A stretch of DNA of 14,661 bases from Acidimicrobiaceae bacterium (GTDB lineage: Bacteria; Actinomycetota; Acidimicrobiia; Acidimicrobiales; Ilumatobacteraceae), in NCBI GenBank assembly GCA_947458565.1, contig CANGZK010000011.1:1-14661 (forward strand). Direction: 5' to 3'. The translations under genes were made by a program, and so were the position numbers. The notes beneath the pieces were generated by a model. It saw nothing but the letters and a program-made list of their open reading frames with translations, had not been told where the DNA came from and searched no databases. Below, piece by piece: positions 7,726-14,661 of the stretch. Within the stretch, counting starts at the first letter, position 1; each line of letters starts with the position of its first letter.

Positions 7726-9276
7726 GTGCCTGAAGTTGAAGCTGGAGGTCCACGTCGTCGCGGCCGCGAACGACAAGCTGCAGGCCCTCGTTCACTGCTT
7801 CCTGAGCAGAAACCGTTTCGCCAACCACGCATGAACTACGAGCCCACCAAAGTGGTGAGCGATGATGAACTTGAGAGCATCCACTTAGCGTCATTGCGCA
7901 TCTTGTCCGACTACGGCATGGACTTCTTGTTGCCCGAAGCCCGCGACCTGCTTGCCAAAGCCGGCGCAAAAATTACCGACAACCGCGTGCGCTTCGACCC
8001 AGAAATGGTGCTTGAAACGATCAAGACTTGCCCAAGCGAATTCAAGCTCCACGCACGAAACCCAGACCACACACTCAACATTGGTGGCAATTGGATGGCG
8101 TTTGGTTCGGTGGCAAGCCCACCAAACTTTATGGAACTCGACGGCACCCGTCATGCCGGCAATCGCCAAAACTTCCAAGATCTTCTGAAACTGACACAGA
8201 TGTTCAACATTGTGCACTTCACCGCTGGATACCCAGTTGAGCCAGTCGACTTGCATGCATCAATTCGCCACATCGAATGTTCGTACGACATGCTCACAAT
8301 GACCGACAAGGCAATCCACTGTTACAGCCTTGGCCGTCAACGCAACCAAGACGTGCTCGAGATGTCACGCATCGCTCGTCAAGTTTCGCCAGAGCAACTT
8401 GACAAAGAACCATCAGTGTTCTCGATCATCAACTCTTCATCACCACTGCGACTCGACATCCCGATGCTGCAAGGCATTATGGAGTTTTCGTCGCGCAACC
8501 AGATCATCATCATTACGCCGTTCACATTGGCCGGAGCAATGGCACCGATCACTCTTGCTGGCGCACTCGCCCAGCAAAATGCCGAGGCACTTGCTGGCAT
8601 GGTTTTCACGCAACTTGTACGACCAGGTGCGCCAGTTGCTTACGGTGGATTTACTTCGAACGTCGACATGCAGTCTGGTGCTCCAGCATTTGGAACACCT
8701 GAATACATGCGAACCGCAATGGCAGGCGGACAACTTGCGCGCCGTTACAACGTGCCATACCGCTCGAGCAACGTATGTGCAGCAAACGCACTTGATGCAC
8801 AGGCTGCATACGAAAGCGTTTTCTCATTGTGGGGAGCAATCCAGGGCGGTGTCAACGTATTGATGCACGGTGCTGGCTGGATGGAAGGCGGCCTTCACGC
8901 CTCGCTCGAAAAGTTTGTGCTTGATGCCGACCTCTTGGCAATGGTTGCCGCATACCTCGAGCCGATCGTTGTTGATGAAGCAACTCTTGCGCACGAAGCC
9001 ATCGGACAAGTTGGTCCAGGCGGTCACTACTTTGGAGTGCAACACACACAGGATCGTTTCCGTGATGCGTTTTACAAGCCAATCCTTTCCGACTGGCGCA
9101 ACTACGAGTCGTGGGAAGAGGCTGGCAAGCCAACCACTGACCAAAAGGCGCGTCAAATGGCCCAGGCATACCTCGATGGCTACGAGAAACCCGCGATGGA
9201 CCCAGCAGTCATTGAAGAGCTCGATGCATTTAGAGCCCGCCGACTCGCCGAGGGTGGCGTAGCAACCGACTTCTAA
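7726..9276 (+). CDS. MttB-superfamily (trimethylamine/betaine-type) methyltransferase
   Basis: A 516-residue member of the trimethylamine methyltransferase family (MttB/COG5598), predicted to remove a methyl group from a quaternary or tertiary amine. Characterised members transfer it to a corrinoid protein. The N terminus is the family's basic GGPRRRGRER stretch, followed by IHLASLRILSDYGMDF. The long TIM-barrel body carries the familiar segments NVDMQSGAPAFGTPEY, RSSNVCAANALDAQAAYES, and HGAGWMEGGLHASLEKFVLD. The frame contains no internal amber codon, so this is the non-pyrrolysine type that includes glycine betaine and related methyltransferases, not classical archaeal trimethylamine MttB. 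The GTG start is chosen for the GGAGAG ribosome site six bases upstream and because it includes the basic N terminus. The neighbouring dehydrogenases and ETF support methylated-amine catabolism. No corrinoid partner is present in the window; the substrate is unknown. Confidence 0.88.
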   Translation: MPEVEAGGPRRRGRERQAAGPRSLLPEQKPFRQPRMNYEPTKVVSDDELESIHLASLRILSDYGMDFLLPEARDLLAKAGAKITDNRVRFDPEMVLETIKTCPSEFKLHARNPDHTLNIGGNWMAFGSVASPPNFMELDGTRHAGNRQNFQDLLKLTQMFNIVHFTAGYPVEPVDLHASIRHIECSYDMLTMTDKAIHCYSLGRQRNQDVLEMSRIARQVSPEQLDKEPSVFSIINSSSPLRLDIPMLQGIMEFSSRNQIIIITPFTLAGAMAPITLAGALAQQNAEALAGMVFTQLVRPGAPVAYGGFTSNVDMQSGAPAFGTPEYMRTAMAGGQLARRYNVPYRSSNVCAANALDAQAAYESVFSLWGAIQGGVNVLMHGAGWMEGGLHASLEKFVLDADLLAMVAAYLEPIVVDEATLAHEAIGQVGPGGHYFGVQHTQDRFRDAFYKPILSDWRNYESWEEAGKPTTDQKARQMAQAYLDGYEKPAMDPAVIEELDAFRARRLAEGGVATDF

Positions 9277-9278
9277 GT

Positions 9279-9306
9279 ACAGATTTTTAGCAACAGATTT
9301 TTAGCA
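9279..9306. repeat. Perfect 14 bp tandem duplication
   Basis: The unit ACAGATTTTTAGCA is present twice head to tail (9279-9292 and 9293-9306), followed by the first two bases of a third copy. It fills most of the 49 bp gap between the methyltransferase stop and the next ribosome site (AAGGAAAG, 9313-9320). It looks like replication slippage. Variation in copy number would change the spacing between two co-transcribed genes, but a function is not evident. Confidence 0.85.
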
Positions 9307-9325
9307 CAAGACAAGGAAAGCAACT

Positions 9326-11767
9326 ATGAAATCATCAGCACGCGTTGTAGTAATCGGTGGCGGCGTCGTAGGCGCCTCAGTGTTGTACCACCTCACGAAG
9401 GCAGGTTGGACAGATGTAGTGCTCGTCGAGCGCAAGCAACTCACGGCTGGTTCGACATGGCACGCGGCTGGTGGAATGCACACACTGAACGGCGACCCAA
9501 ACGTTGCTCGCTTGCAGCAGTACACCGTCAACTTGTACAAAGAGATCGAAAAAGAATCTGGCCAAAACTGCGGCATTCACTTGCCAGGTGGACTCATGCT
9601 TGCCGATACACCAGAGCGTCTTGACTTCTTGCGCATGGCACAGGCTCGTGGCCGCTATTTGGGCATGCACATGGAAATGTTGTCAATGAAGGAAGCAAAG
9701 GCACTCAACCCGCTGCTTGAAGAGAAGTATTTCGTTGGTGCTTTGTATGACGAAGACGAAGGCTCAGTTGACCCATACGGCGTGACGCATGCATACGCAA
9801 TCTGTGCGAAAAACCGTGGCGCCGAGGTGTACACCGACACTTGGGTGACCGGGCTTAACCACCGCCCAGACGGAACATGGGATGTCATCACCGACAAAGA
9901 CCACACCATTCATGCCGAACATGTAGTCAACGCCGGTGGTTTGTGGGCGCGAGAAGTTGGGCGCATGTGTGGTCTTGAATTGCCAGTGTTGGCGATGGAA
10001 CACCACTACCTCATGACCGAGCCGATGGACGAAGTTATTGAATACAACAAGACGATGGGTCGCGAGTTGCCACACATCATCGACTTCGCTGGCGAAATTT
10101 ATGCACGTCAAGAAGGTCAAAGCATTTTGCTCGGAACATACGAACAAGAGAACCGTCCGTGGGCAGCAAAAGAAACACCGTGGGATTTTGTGTTCCAGTT
10201 GTTGCCGCATGACTTAGAGCGCATTGCACCAGAGCTCGAGCGTGGGTTTGCTCACTTCCCTGCCGTTGGCCGTGCAGGCATCAAGAAGTTTGTCAACGGT
10301 CCATTCACTTTCTCGCCAGACGGCAACCCGCTTGTTGGTCCGATCCGCGGAATGCGCGGCATGTGGTCAGCATGTGGTGTTATGGCCGGATTATCGCAAG
10401 GCGGCGGCGTTGGTCTATCGCTTGCCAACTGGATGGTCAATGGTGACCCAGGTGCAGATATTTGGGGCATGGACGTTGCTCGCTACGGTGACTACGCAAC
10501 GCTTGCCTACACACACGCAAAGGTGCGCGAAAACTATTCGCGTCGCTTCCGCATCACCTTCCCTAACGAAGAACTAGCAGCAGCACGTCCGTTGCTCACC
10601 ACACCGATCTACGATCGCCTGCTCGAACACAACGCCGTGATGGGTGTTGGTTTCGGTCTCGAACACCCACTGTGGTTCCAGGACAAGGGCAAAGAACCTG
10701 TCGAAGAAGTGACGTTCTATCGCTCGAGTGCGTTCAAAAACGTGGGCGAAGAATCCCGCGCCGTTCGCGAGCGCGTCGGCTTCTCCGAAGCTTCCAACTT
10801 TGCCAAGTACAAAGTAAGTGGCCCAGGTTCTGCTGCATGGCTGCAAGGGCTGTTCACTAATGCGTTGCCGAAGATTGGCCGCACAGTGCTTACTGCGATG
10901 CTCAACCCGCAGGGTCGTATCGAAGGTGAGTTCTCGGTGTCGCGCATCGGCGAAGAAGAGTTCTTCTTGTTCGGTTCGCAAGCAGCAGAAGTGCATCACC
11001 CACGTTGGTTCTTGGCTCACTTGCCAGAGGGATCGCCAATTCGATTCGAAACACTCGCACTTTCGATGGTCGGTCTCACCGTTGCTGGCCCTCGCTCACG
11101 CGATGTTCTGCAAAAACTGACCGACACGTCACTCGCAACCAAAGACTTCCCGTTCATGTCATTCCGTCGCGTCAACATCGGCATGGCGCCAGTGTGGCTG
11201 TCACGCATGACATACACGGGTGATTTGGGTTACGAGATCTGGATTGCTCCCGAGTATCAGCGCTACTTGTTTGACCTCATCTGGGATGCGGGCAAGGAAT
11301 TTGACATGCGAATGTTCGGATTCCGAGCGCTCATCACGATGCGACTCGAAAAGAACTTTGGTACTTGGTATCGCGAGTTCCGCCCTATCTACACACCACT
11401 CGAGTCCGGAATGGAGCGTGCGATGAAATTCGACCACGAGTTCATCGGTCGAGCAGCTGTTGAAGCCGAGATGAAGACTGGTCCTGCACGCAAACTTGTG
11501 ATGTTCAAAGTTGACGTGGATGAGACTCGCCCTGCAGACGTGCTCGGTGACGAACCGGTATTCCACAACGGAGAAGTTGTTGGCTGGATCACATCTGGTG
11601 GCTATGCCCATTACTCGGGTGTCTCGCTTGCCCTTGGTTACATCCCTGCTGCATTAGCCGTAGAGGGTACGACTGGCTTCGAGATTGAGATCATCGGCAA
11701 TATGCGCCCAGCCCACTTGCAACTCGAGCCCGTGCTCGATCCAAGCGGCTCACGCATGCGCGCCTAA
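9326..11767 (+). CDS. Dimethylglycine dehydrogenase-like flavoprotein with folate-binding (GcvT) domain, second copy
   Basis: Predicted to oxidatively demethylate an N-methyl compound using FAD, tetrahydrofolate and ETF. The 813 residues share the layout of the protein at 3293-5836 but are clearly diverged from it. The FAD domain starts with GGGVVG at 11-16. The canonical covalent-flavin motif GSTWHAAG places H46 after Trp45. A GLEHPLWF segment introduces the folate half (about 425-690), and a GcvT C-terminal barrel ends the protein. At the folate acidic position it has E535 (GRIEGEFSV), as I recall for mammalian dimethylglycine dehydrogenase, whereas the first copy has Asp. A good AAGGAAAG ribosome site precedes the ATG. 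It lies 49 bp after the methyltransferase and 11 bp before the enolase-type gene, so it is likely co-transcribed. The two copies may take successive N-methyl substrates, for example a dimethyl and then a monomethyl compound. Confidence 0.9.
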   Translation: MKSSARVVVIGGGVVGASVLYHLTKAGWTDVVLVERKQLTAGSTWHAAGGMHTLNGDPNVARLQQYTVNLYKEIEKESGQNCGIHLPGGLMLADTPERLDFLRMAQARGRYLGMHMEMLSMKEAKALNPLLEEKYFVGALYDEDEGSVDPYGVTHAYAICAKNRGAEVYTDTWVTGLNHRPDGTWDVITDKDHTIHAEHVVNAGGLWAREVGRMCGLELPVLAMEHHYLMTEPMDEVIEYNKTMGRELPHIIDFAGEIYARQEGQSILLGTYEQENRPWAAKETPWDFVFQLLPHDLERIAPELERGFAHFPAVGRAGIKKFVNGPFTFSPDGNPLVGPIRGMRGMWSACGVMAGLSQGGGVGLSLANWMVNGDPGADIWGMDVARYGDYATLAYTHAKVRENYSRRFRITFPNEELAAARPLLTTPIYDRLLEHNAVMGVGFGLEHPLWFQDKGKEPVEEVTFYRSSAFKNVGEESRAVRERVGFSEASNFAKYKVSGPGSAAWLQGLFTNALPKIGRTVLTAMLNPQGRIEGEFSVSRIGEEEFFLFGSQAAEVHHPRWFLAHLPEGSPIRFETLALSMVGLTVAGPRSRDVLQKLTDTSLATKDFPFMSFRRVNIGMAPVWLSRMTYTGDLGYEIWIAPEYQRYLFDLIWDAGKEFDMRMFGFRALITMRLEKNFGTWYREFRPIYTPLESGMERAMKFDHEFIGRAAVEAEMKTGPARKLVMFKVDVDETRPADVLGDEPVFHNGEVVGWITSGGYAHYSGVSLALGYIPAALAVEGTTGFEIEIIGNMRPAHLQLEPVLDPSGSRMRA

Positions 11768-11778
11768 GTCTCAACCCC

Positions 11779-12906
11779 ATGAGCACGATCACACGCATCG
11801 AGATCACACACCATCGACTGCCGTTAGATCCACCATTCCCTGCATCCTGGGACACGGTTCCGCGCACGCACTTCCCCGCCACGATCGTGCGCGTGTTTGA
11901 CGATGCAGGCAGATGCGGCATCGGTTCTGGCGATTCGATGTATGGGTTTAGCGACTATCAGAAGTATTTCATAGGTCAAGACCCAACCAACATCGACCGA
12001 CATGCTGCAGTACTTGCAAATATCGAGTTTCATGCAGGACGCCCATGGCCGCTCGACCTCGCACTGTGGGATCTGATCGGAAAAATCAACGGCGAACCAG
12101 TCTGGAAAATGCTCGGCGGGTTCAGCAAGAAAATTCGCGCGTATGCATCGTCTGGTGTGCACCGCCCAATCGCCGACATGGTCACCGTTGCGCGCCAAGC
12201 CCGTGATCTTGGTTTCCCTGCTCTCAAGGTACGTTTTGGTCGAACCAAATTGGATGATGACCTTGCCGTTGTTAAAGCAATTCGCGACGATCTGGGCTCA
12301 TCACTCGAGTTAATGGTCGACTGCAATCAGGGTTGGAGAATGCCGTGGGATATCGCAGCCCCCTGGACCGTTGATCATGCAACAGACGTAGCAAAGGTAC
12401 TTGAGGACAATGGCGTGTACTGGATGGAAGAACCCCTGCACCGTGGCGACTACGACGGCATGACCGAGCTGCACAATCGCGTCAAGATTCGCATTGCGGG
12501 TGGCGAACTGACCCGTGAGCCATACGAATTTCGTGAACTACTACAGCGCGGTTGCTTCGATGTGTTTCAACCAGATGTTGTGTGTACACAAGGCATCACT
12601 GGTTTAGCCAAGTTTGCGCACGAAGTTGCCGCAGCAGGAAAGATATTTACCCCTCACACATGGGGCACCGGCATTGGCGTGATGGGTAACTTACACGTCA
12701 CAGCAGGTACTGTCGGTGCACCGTTTATCGAGTTTCCATTTGATCCGCCAGAGTGGACGACCGAACGACGCGACTACATGCTCACCAACACAATCGAAGC
12801 AGACGGTGAAGGCTGGATTCACCTTTCAGACGAACCAGGACTTGGCATCACACTCAATGAACAGGTTTTGCAGCAAACAGCAAGCGCTCAAGCAACTTTT
12901 TCGTAG
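11779..12906 (+). CDS. Enolase-superfamily enzyme, mandelate racemase-like subgroup
   Basis: Abstracts a proton alpha to a carboxylate, in an Mg-dependent dehydration, racemisation or epimerisation; the substrate is unknown. The 375 residues have an N-terminal capping domain (about 1-125) and a TIM-barrel (about 130-360). Metal ligands are D181 (VDCNQGW), E217 (WMEEP) and E243 (IAGGE). The Asp-His dyad D266/H293 has the same 27-residue spacing as D270/H297 of mandelate racemase. On the opposite face the usual Lys-x-Lys reads K150-V-R152, so the second lysine, the S-specific base in mandelate racemase, is arginine. That favours one-base chemistry such as acid dehydration over racemisation. The gene is 11 bp after the second dehydrogenase, with a poor ribosome site, suggesting it depends on upstream translation. 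It ends 2 bp from the convergent fdhD stop. In this setting it may process a hydroxy or betaine-type acid. Confidence 0.88.
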   Translation: MSTITRIEITHHRLPLDPPFPASWDTVPRTHFPATIVRVFDDAGRCGIGSGDSMYGFSDYQKYFIGQDPTNIDRHAAVLANIEFHAGRPWPLDLALWDLIGKINGEPVWKMLGGFSKKIRAYASSGVHRPIADMVTVARQARDLGFPALKVRFGRTKLDDDLAVVKAIRDDLGSSLELMVDCNQGWRMPWDIAAPWTVDHATDVAKVLEDNGVYWMEEPLHRGDYDGMTELHNRVKIRIAGGELTREPYEFRELLQRGCFDVFQPDVVCTQGITGLAKFAHEVAAAGKIFTPHTWGTGIGVMGNLHVTAGTVGAPFIEFPFDPPEWTTERRDYMLTNTIEADGEGWIHLSDEPGLGITLNEQVLQQTASAQATFS

Positions 12907-12908
12907 AG

Positions 12909-13769
12909 TTACATCTGCACGCGGTGATCGTGCGTATAAATATTTGCCTTGCCATCGCGCAAAAATCCGATCAACGTGATCCCAAATGCATCTGCTGTTT
13001 GCACAGCAAGGCTTGAAGGCGCTCCAACTGCAGCGATCAGCGCAACGCGCGCCATTGCGGCTTTTTGAATAATCTCAAATGACAATCGCCCACTACAAAA
13101 CAAGCCGTATTGGGTGAGCGGCACCGACTTATCGAGCACACAGTGACCAATCACCTTGTCAACTGCGTTGTGCCGACCGATGTCTTCTCGAACTACTTTC
13201 ATTTTTCCCTTGGCGTCAAACAAAGCCGCTGCATGCAATCCACCAGTTCGATCAAATGTCGGCTGCACCTTGCGTACGGCATCTGGCAACCCGATCAACA
13301 CTGATGTTGTCAATGTTGGACCAGATTCGCGATCTACGGGGGTGGTGCATGTCAACAATTGATCAAGTGATTCGGTGCCACAGATGCCGCAACTCGATGA
13401 GGTCACCATTGCTCGTCGTGCGAGCGCCATGTCGAATGCGCGAGTGAGACCAACAGTAACAATGTTGTATTTTTGCTCTTCTTCGCCGTTGAGTTCGCAA
13501 TACTTCACTGTTGCGACATCGCCAGGCGTAGCGATCATGCCCTCGGTAAACAAAAAGCCGACAGCAAGTTCAAAGTCGTGGCCAGGTGTGCGCATCGTGA
13601 CCGAAACTGATTCAGGTTCTTGGCCGGGTGCTCCCACCCTGATCTCCATCGGCTCCTCGGTAACCACAAAATCTGGCTTCGAGCCCGATCGTCCCTCGGC
13701 GTTTACCGTCACCACCTTGACATCGGTGGCTCGGCTGCGAGCAACGCCAGTTGGTGATACCGAACTCAT
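12909..13769 (-). CDS. fdhD: Formate dehydrogenase accessory sulfurtransferase FdhD
   Basis: FdhD carries sulfur from the cysteine desulfurase to the molybdenum cofactor of formate dehydrogenase, a step needed for activity; it acts in the cytoplasm. The 286 residues fit the family length. Visible marks are EEPMEIRV near residue 38, the TPGHDFELAVGFLFTEG segment, the sulfur-transfer pair C127-G-I-C130 in SSSCGICG, the VREDIGRHNAVDKV motif, and the C-terminal CSGRLSFEIIQKAAMARV and QTADAFGITLIGFLRDG segments. It lies 9 bp downstream of the sigma factor gene and is probably co-transcribed with it. No formate dehydrogenase structural gene is in the window. Its nearness to a one-carbon-releasing cluster is suggestive, since formate is a likely end product, but it lies on the opposite strand and in another unit. 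Confidence 0.95.
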   Translation of the reverse strand: MSSVSPTGVARSRATDVKVVTVNAEGRSGSKPDFVVTEEPMEIRVGAPGQEPESVSVTMRTPGHDFELAVGFLFTEGMIATPGDVATVKYCELNGEEEQKYNIVTVGLTRAFDMALARRAMVTSSSCGICGTESLDQLLTCTTPVDRESGPTLTTSVLIGLPDAVRKVQPTFDRTGGLHAAALFDAKGKMKVVREDIGRHNAVDKVIGHCVLDKSVPLTQYGLFCSGRLSFEIIQKAAMARVALIAAVGAPSSLAVQTADAFGITLIGFLRDGKANIYTHDHRVQM

Positions 13770-13778
13770 CCCTACAGA

Positions 13779-14661
13779 CTAGTTGTCGTCAAGAAAAGCG
13801 CGCAGGTTGGCGCTGTTGTGCGGATGGCGCAATCTGGCCAACGTCTTTTGCTCAATCTGGCGCACTCGCTCACGAGTCACATTCATTTTCTTTGCCACAT
13901 CTTCCAACGTATGTGGCTGACCGGCATATTTTCCGATCCCAAAACGCATCGACACGATATCTTGGTCGCGCTCTGGCAAATCGCTCAGAGTTCGCTCTAC
14001 TGCTTCCCCAAGTTGACGCCGCTCGGTCGACTCGCTTGGATCATTGGTCGCATCGCCACTCGCGATTGTGTCACCGACCGTCAGGTCATCTGAGTCGCTG
14101 CCAACCGGGGCATCGAGACTTGTCGTTGACAGTGCCAGTTGCATCACATCTAATAGTTTTTCAACAGTCATCTGCGTGCGCACCGCAACTTCATCTGGTG
14201 TTGGGTCCCGCTCAAGCTCTGCAGCAAGTTCGCGTTCGGCACGATGCACACGATTTACGATCTCCATCATGTGACCAGGGATTCGAATATTGCGACCTTG
14301 GTCCGCCATTGCACGCGTCATCGACTGACGGATCCACCACGTCGCATAAGTTGAGAACTTGAAACCTTTTTCGTAGTCGTACTTGTCGGCCGCATGCATC
14401 AGGCCGATGTTGCCTTCTTGAATCAAGTCGGCAAGTTGCAACTCTTTGCGGTCATACCGACGTGCGATTGAAACCACAAGCCGCAAGTTGGCTCTCACCA
14501 TGTGCTCTTTGGCTTTGACGCCTTCAGTAACAGTTCGTTGCAGTGCTCGCCTGTCACGCACACCAAGAGTGCCGATTCCTCGCTTCAACTGGGCATCAGC
14601 CTCAAGACCATCCTTAATGGCTCGGCCAAGACGCTTTTCATCATCAGCATTCAGCAAATCG
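13779..14661 (-). CDS. RNA polymerase sigma-70 family factor, primary-like (group 2-like), N terminus outside window
   Basis: Directs RNA polymerase to promoters of the TTGACA/TATAAT type. The visible 294 codons include part of region 1.2 (LLNADDEKRLGRAIKDG), region 2 at about residues 48-125 (NLRLVVSIARRYDR, LADLIQEGNIGLMHA, FSTYATWWIRQSMTRAMADQ), region 3 (about 126-200), and region 4 with the TLEDVAKKMNVTRERVRQIE helix-turn-helix near the end. The reading frame is still open at the window edge. A TTG at 14657 is the only candidate start inside, and it falls within conserved region 1.2, so the gene almost certainly continues beyond 14661. The near-consensus region 2.4 and 4.2 helices and lack of a long N-terminal region 1.1 in view suggest a non-essential primary-like sigma factor, but a housekeeping sigma cannot be excluded without the missing part. 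Confidence 0.9.
   Translation of the reverse strand, partial: DLLNADDEKRLGRAIKDGLEADAQLKRGIGTLGVRDRRALQRTVTEGVKAKEHMVRANLRLVVSIARRYDRKELQLADLIQEGNIGLMHAADKYDYEKGFKFSTYATWWIRQSMTRAMADQGRNIRIPGHMMEIVNRVHRAERELAAELERDPTPDEVAVRTQMTVEKLLDVMQLALSTTSLDAPVGSDSDDLTVGDTIASGDATNDPSESTERRQLGEAVERTLSDLPERDQDIVSMRFGIGKYAGQPHTLEDVAKKMNVTRERVRQIEQKTLARLRHPHNSANLRAFLDDN

Noticed and set aside
7726..9276. Pyrrolysine-containing trimethylamine methyltransferase
   Set aside because: There is no in-frame TAG within the gene, so it belongs to the non-pyrrolysine part of the family.
13751..14362. A 203-codon open frame on the + strand
   Set aside because: It lies antisense to the sigma factor gene, whose conserved regions 2-4 are unmistakable; the + strand product has no recognisable domain and a composition typical of a shadow frame.
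14655..14657. TTG as the start codon of the sigma factor
   Set aside because: It falls within conserved region 1.2 and the frame stays open to the window edge, so the true start is most likely outside.

Overview
The window is ordinary, densely packed bacterial chromosome with roughly half G+C, several GTG starts, very short intergenic gaps, and no tRNA, rRNA, CRISPR or transposon. The primary-like sigma factor (a type abundant in actinobacteria), the mid G+C content and the compact organisation fit an aquatic or marine high-G+C Gram-positive lineage such as Acidimicrobiia. That placement is an inference from style and family content, not from a marker gene.

Left end (1-2546, + strand): the 3' end of a gene whose product resembles the C-terminal domain of alkyl sulfatases. 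Its stop overlaps the GTG start of a complete formylglycine-type arylsulfatase. Together they look like a sulfate-ester scavenging pair.

Centre (2550-12906): a GntR/FCD regulator on the - strand is divergent from a six-gene + strand cluster. In order the cluster encodes a dimethylglycine/sarcosine dehydrogenase-like flavoenzyme with a folate-binding tail, EtfB, EtfA, an MttB-superfamily (trimethylamine/betaine-type) methyltransferase, a second dehydrogenase of the same architecture, and a mandelate-racemase-type enolase-superfamily enzyme. The coherent reading is catabolism of a methylated amine or betaine. The methyltransferase would remove or move a methyl group. The two flavoenzymes would oxidise N-methyl groups, pass the one-carbon unit to tetrahydrofolate and pass electrons to the dedicated ETF. 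The enolase-type enzyme would process the carbon skeleton. No corrinoid protein is encoded in the window, although characterised MttB relatives use one. The true substrate is unknown. A one-turn-spaced direct repeat overlapping a good extended -10 in the divergent gap is the best candidate operator.

Right end (12909-14661, - strand): fdhD, the sulfurtransferase that activates formate dehydrogenase, lies 9 bp downstream of a primary-like (group 2-like) sigma factor gene that runs off the window edge. FdhD could support formate oxidation at the end of the same one-carbon route, but it is in a separate transcription unit. Both convergent gene junctions have only 2-3 bp between stop codons.
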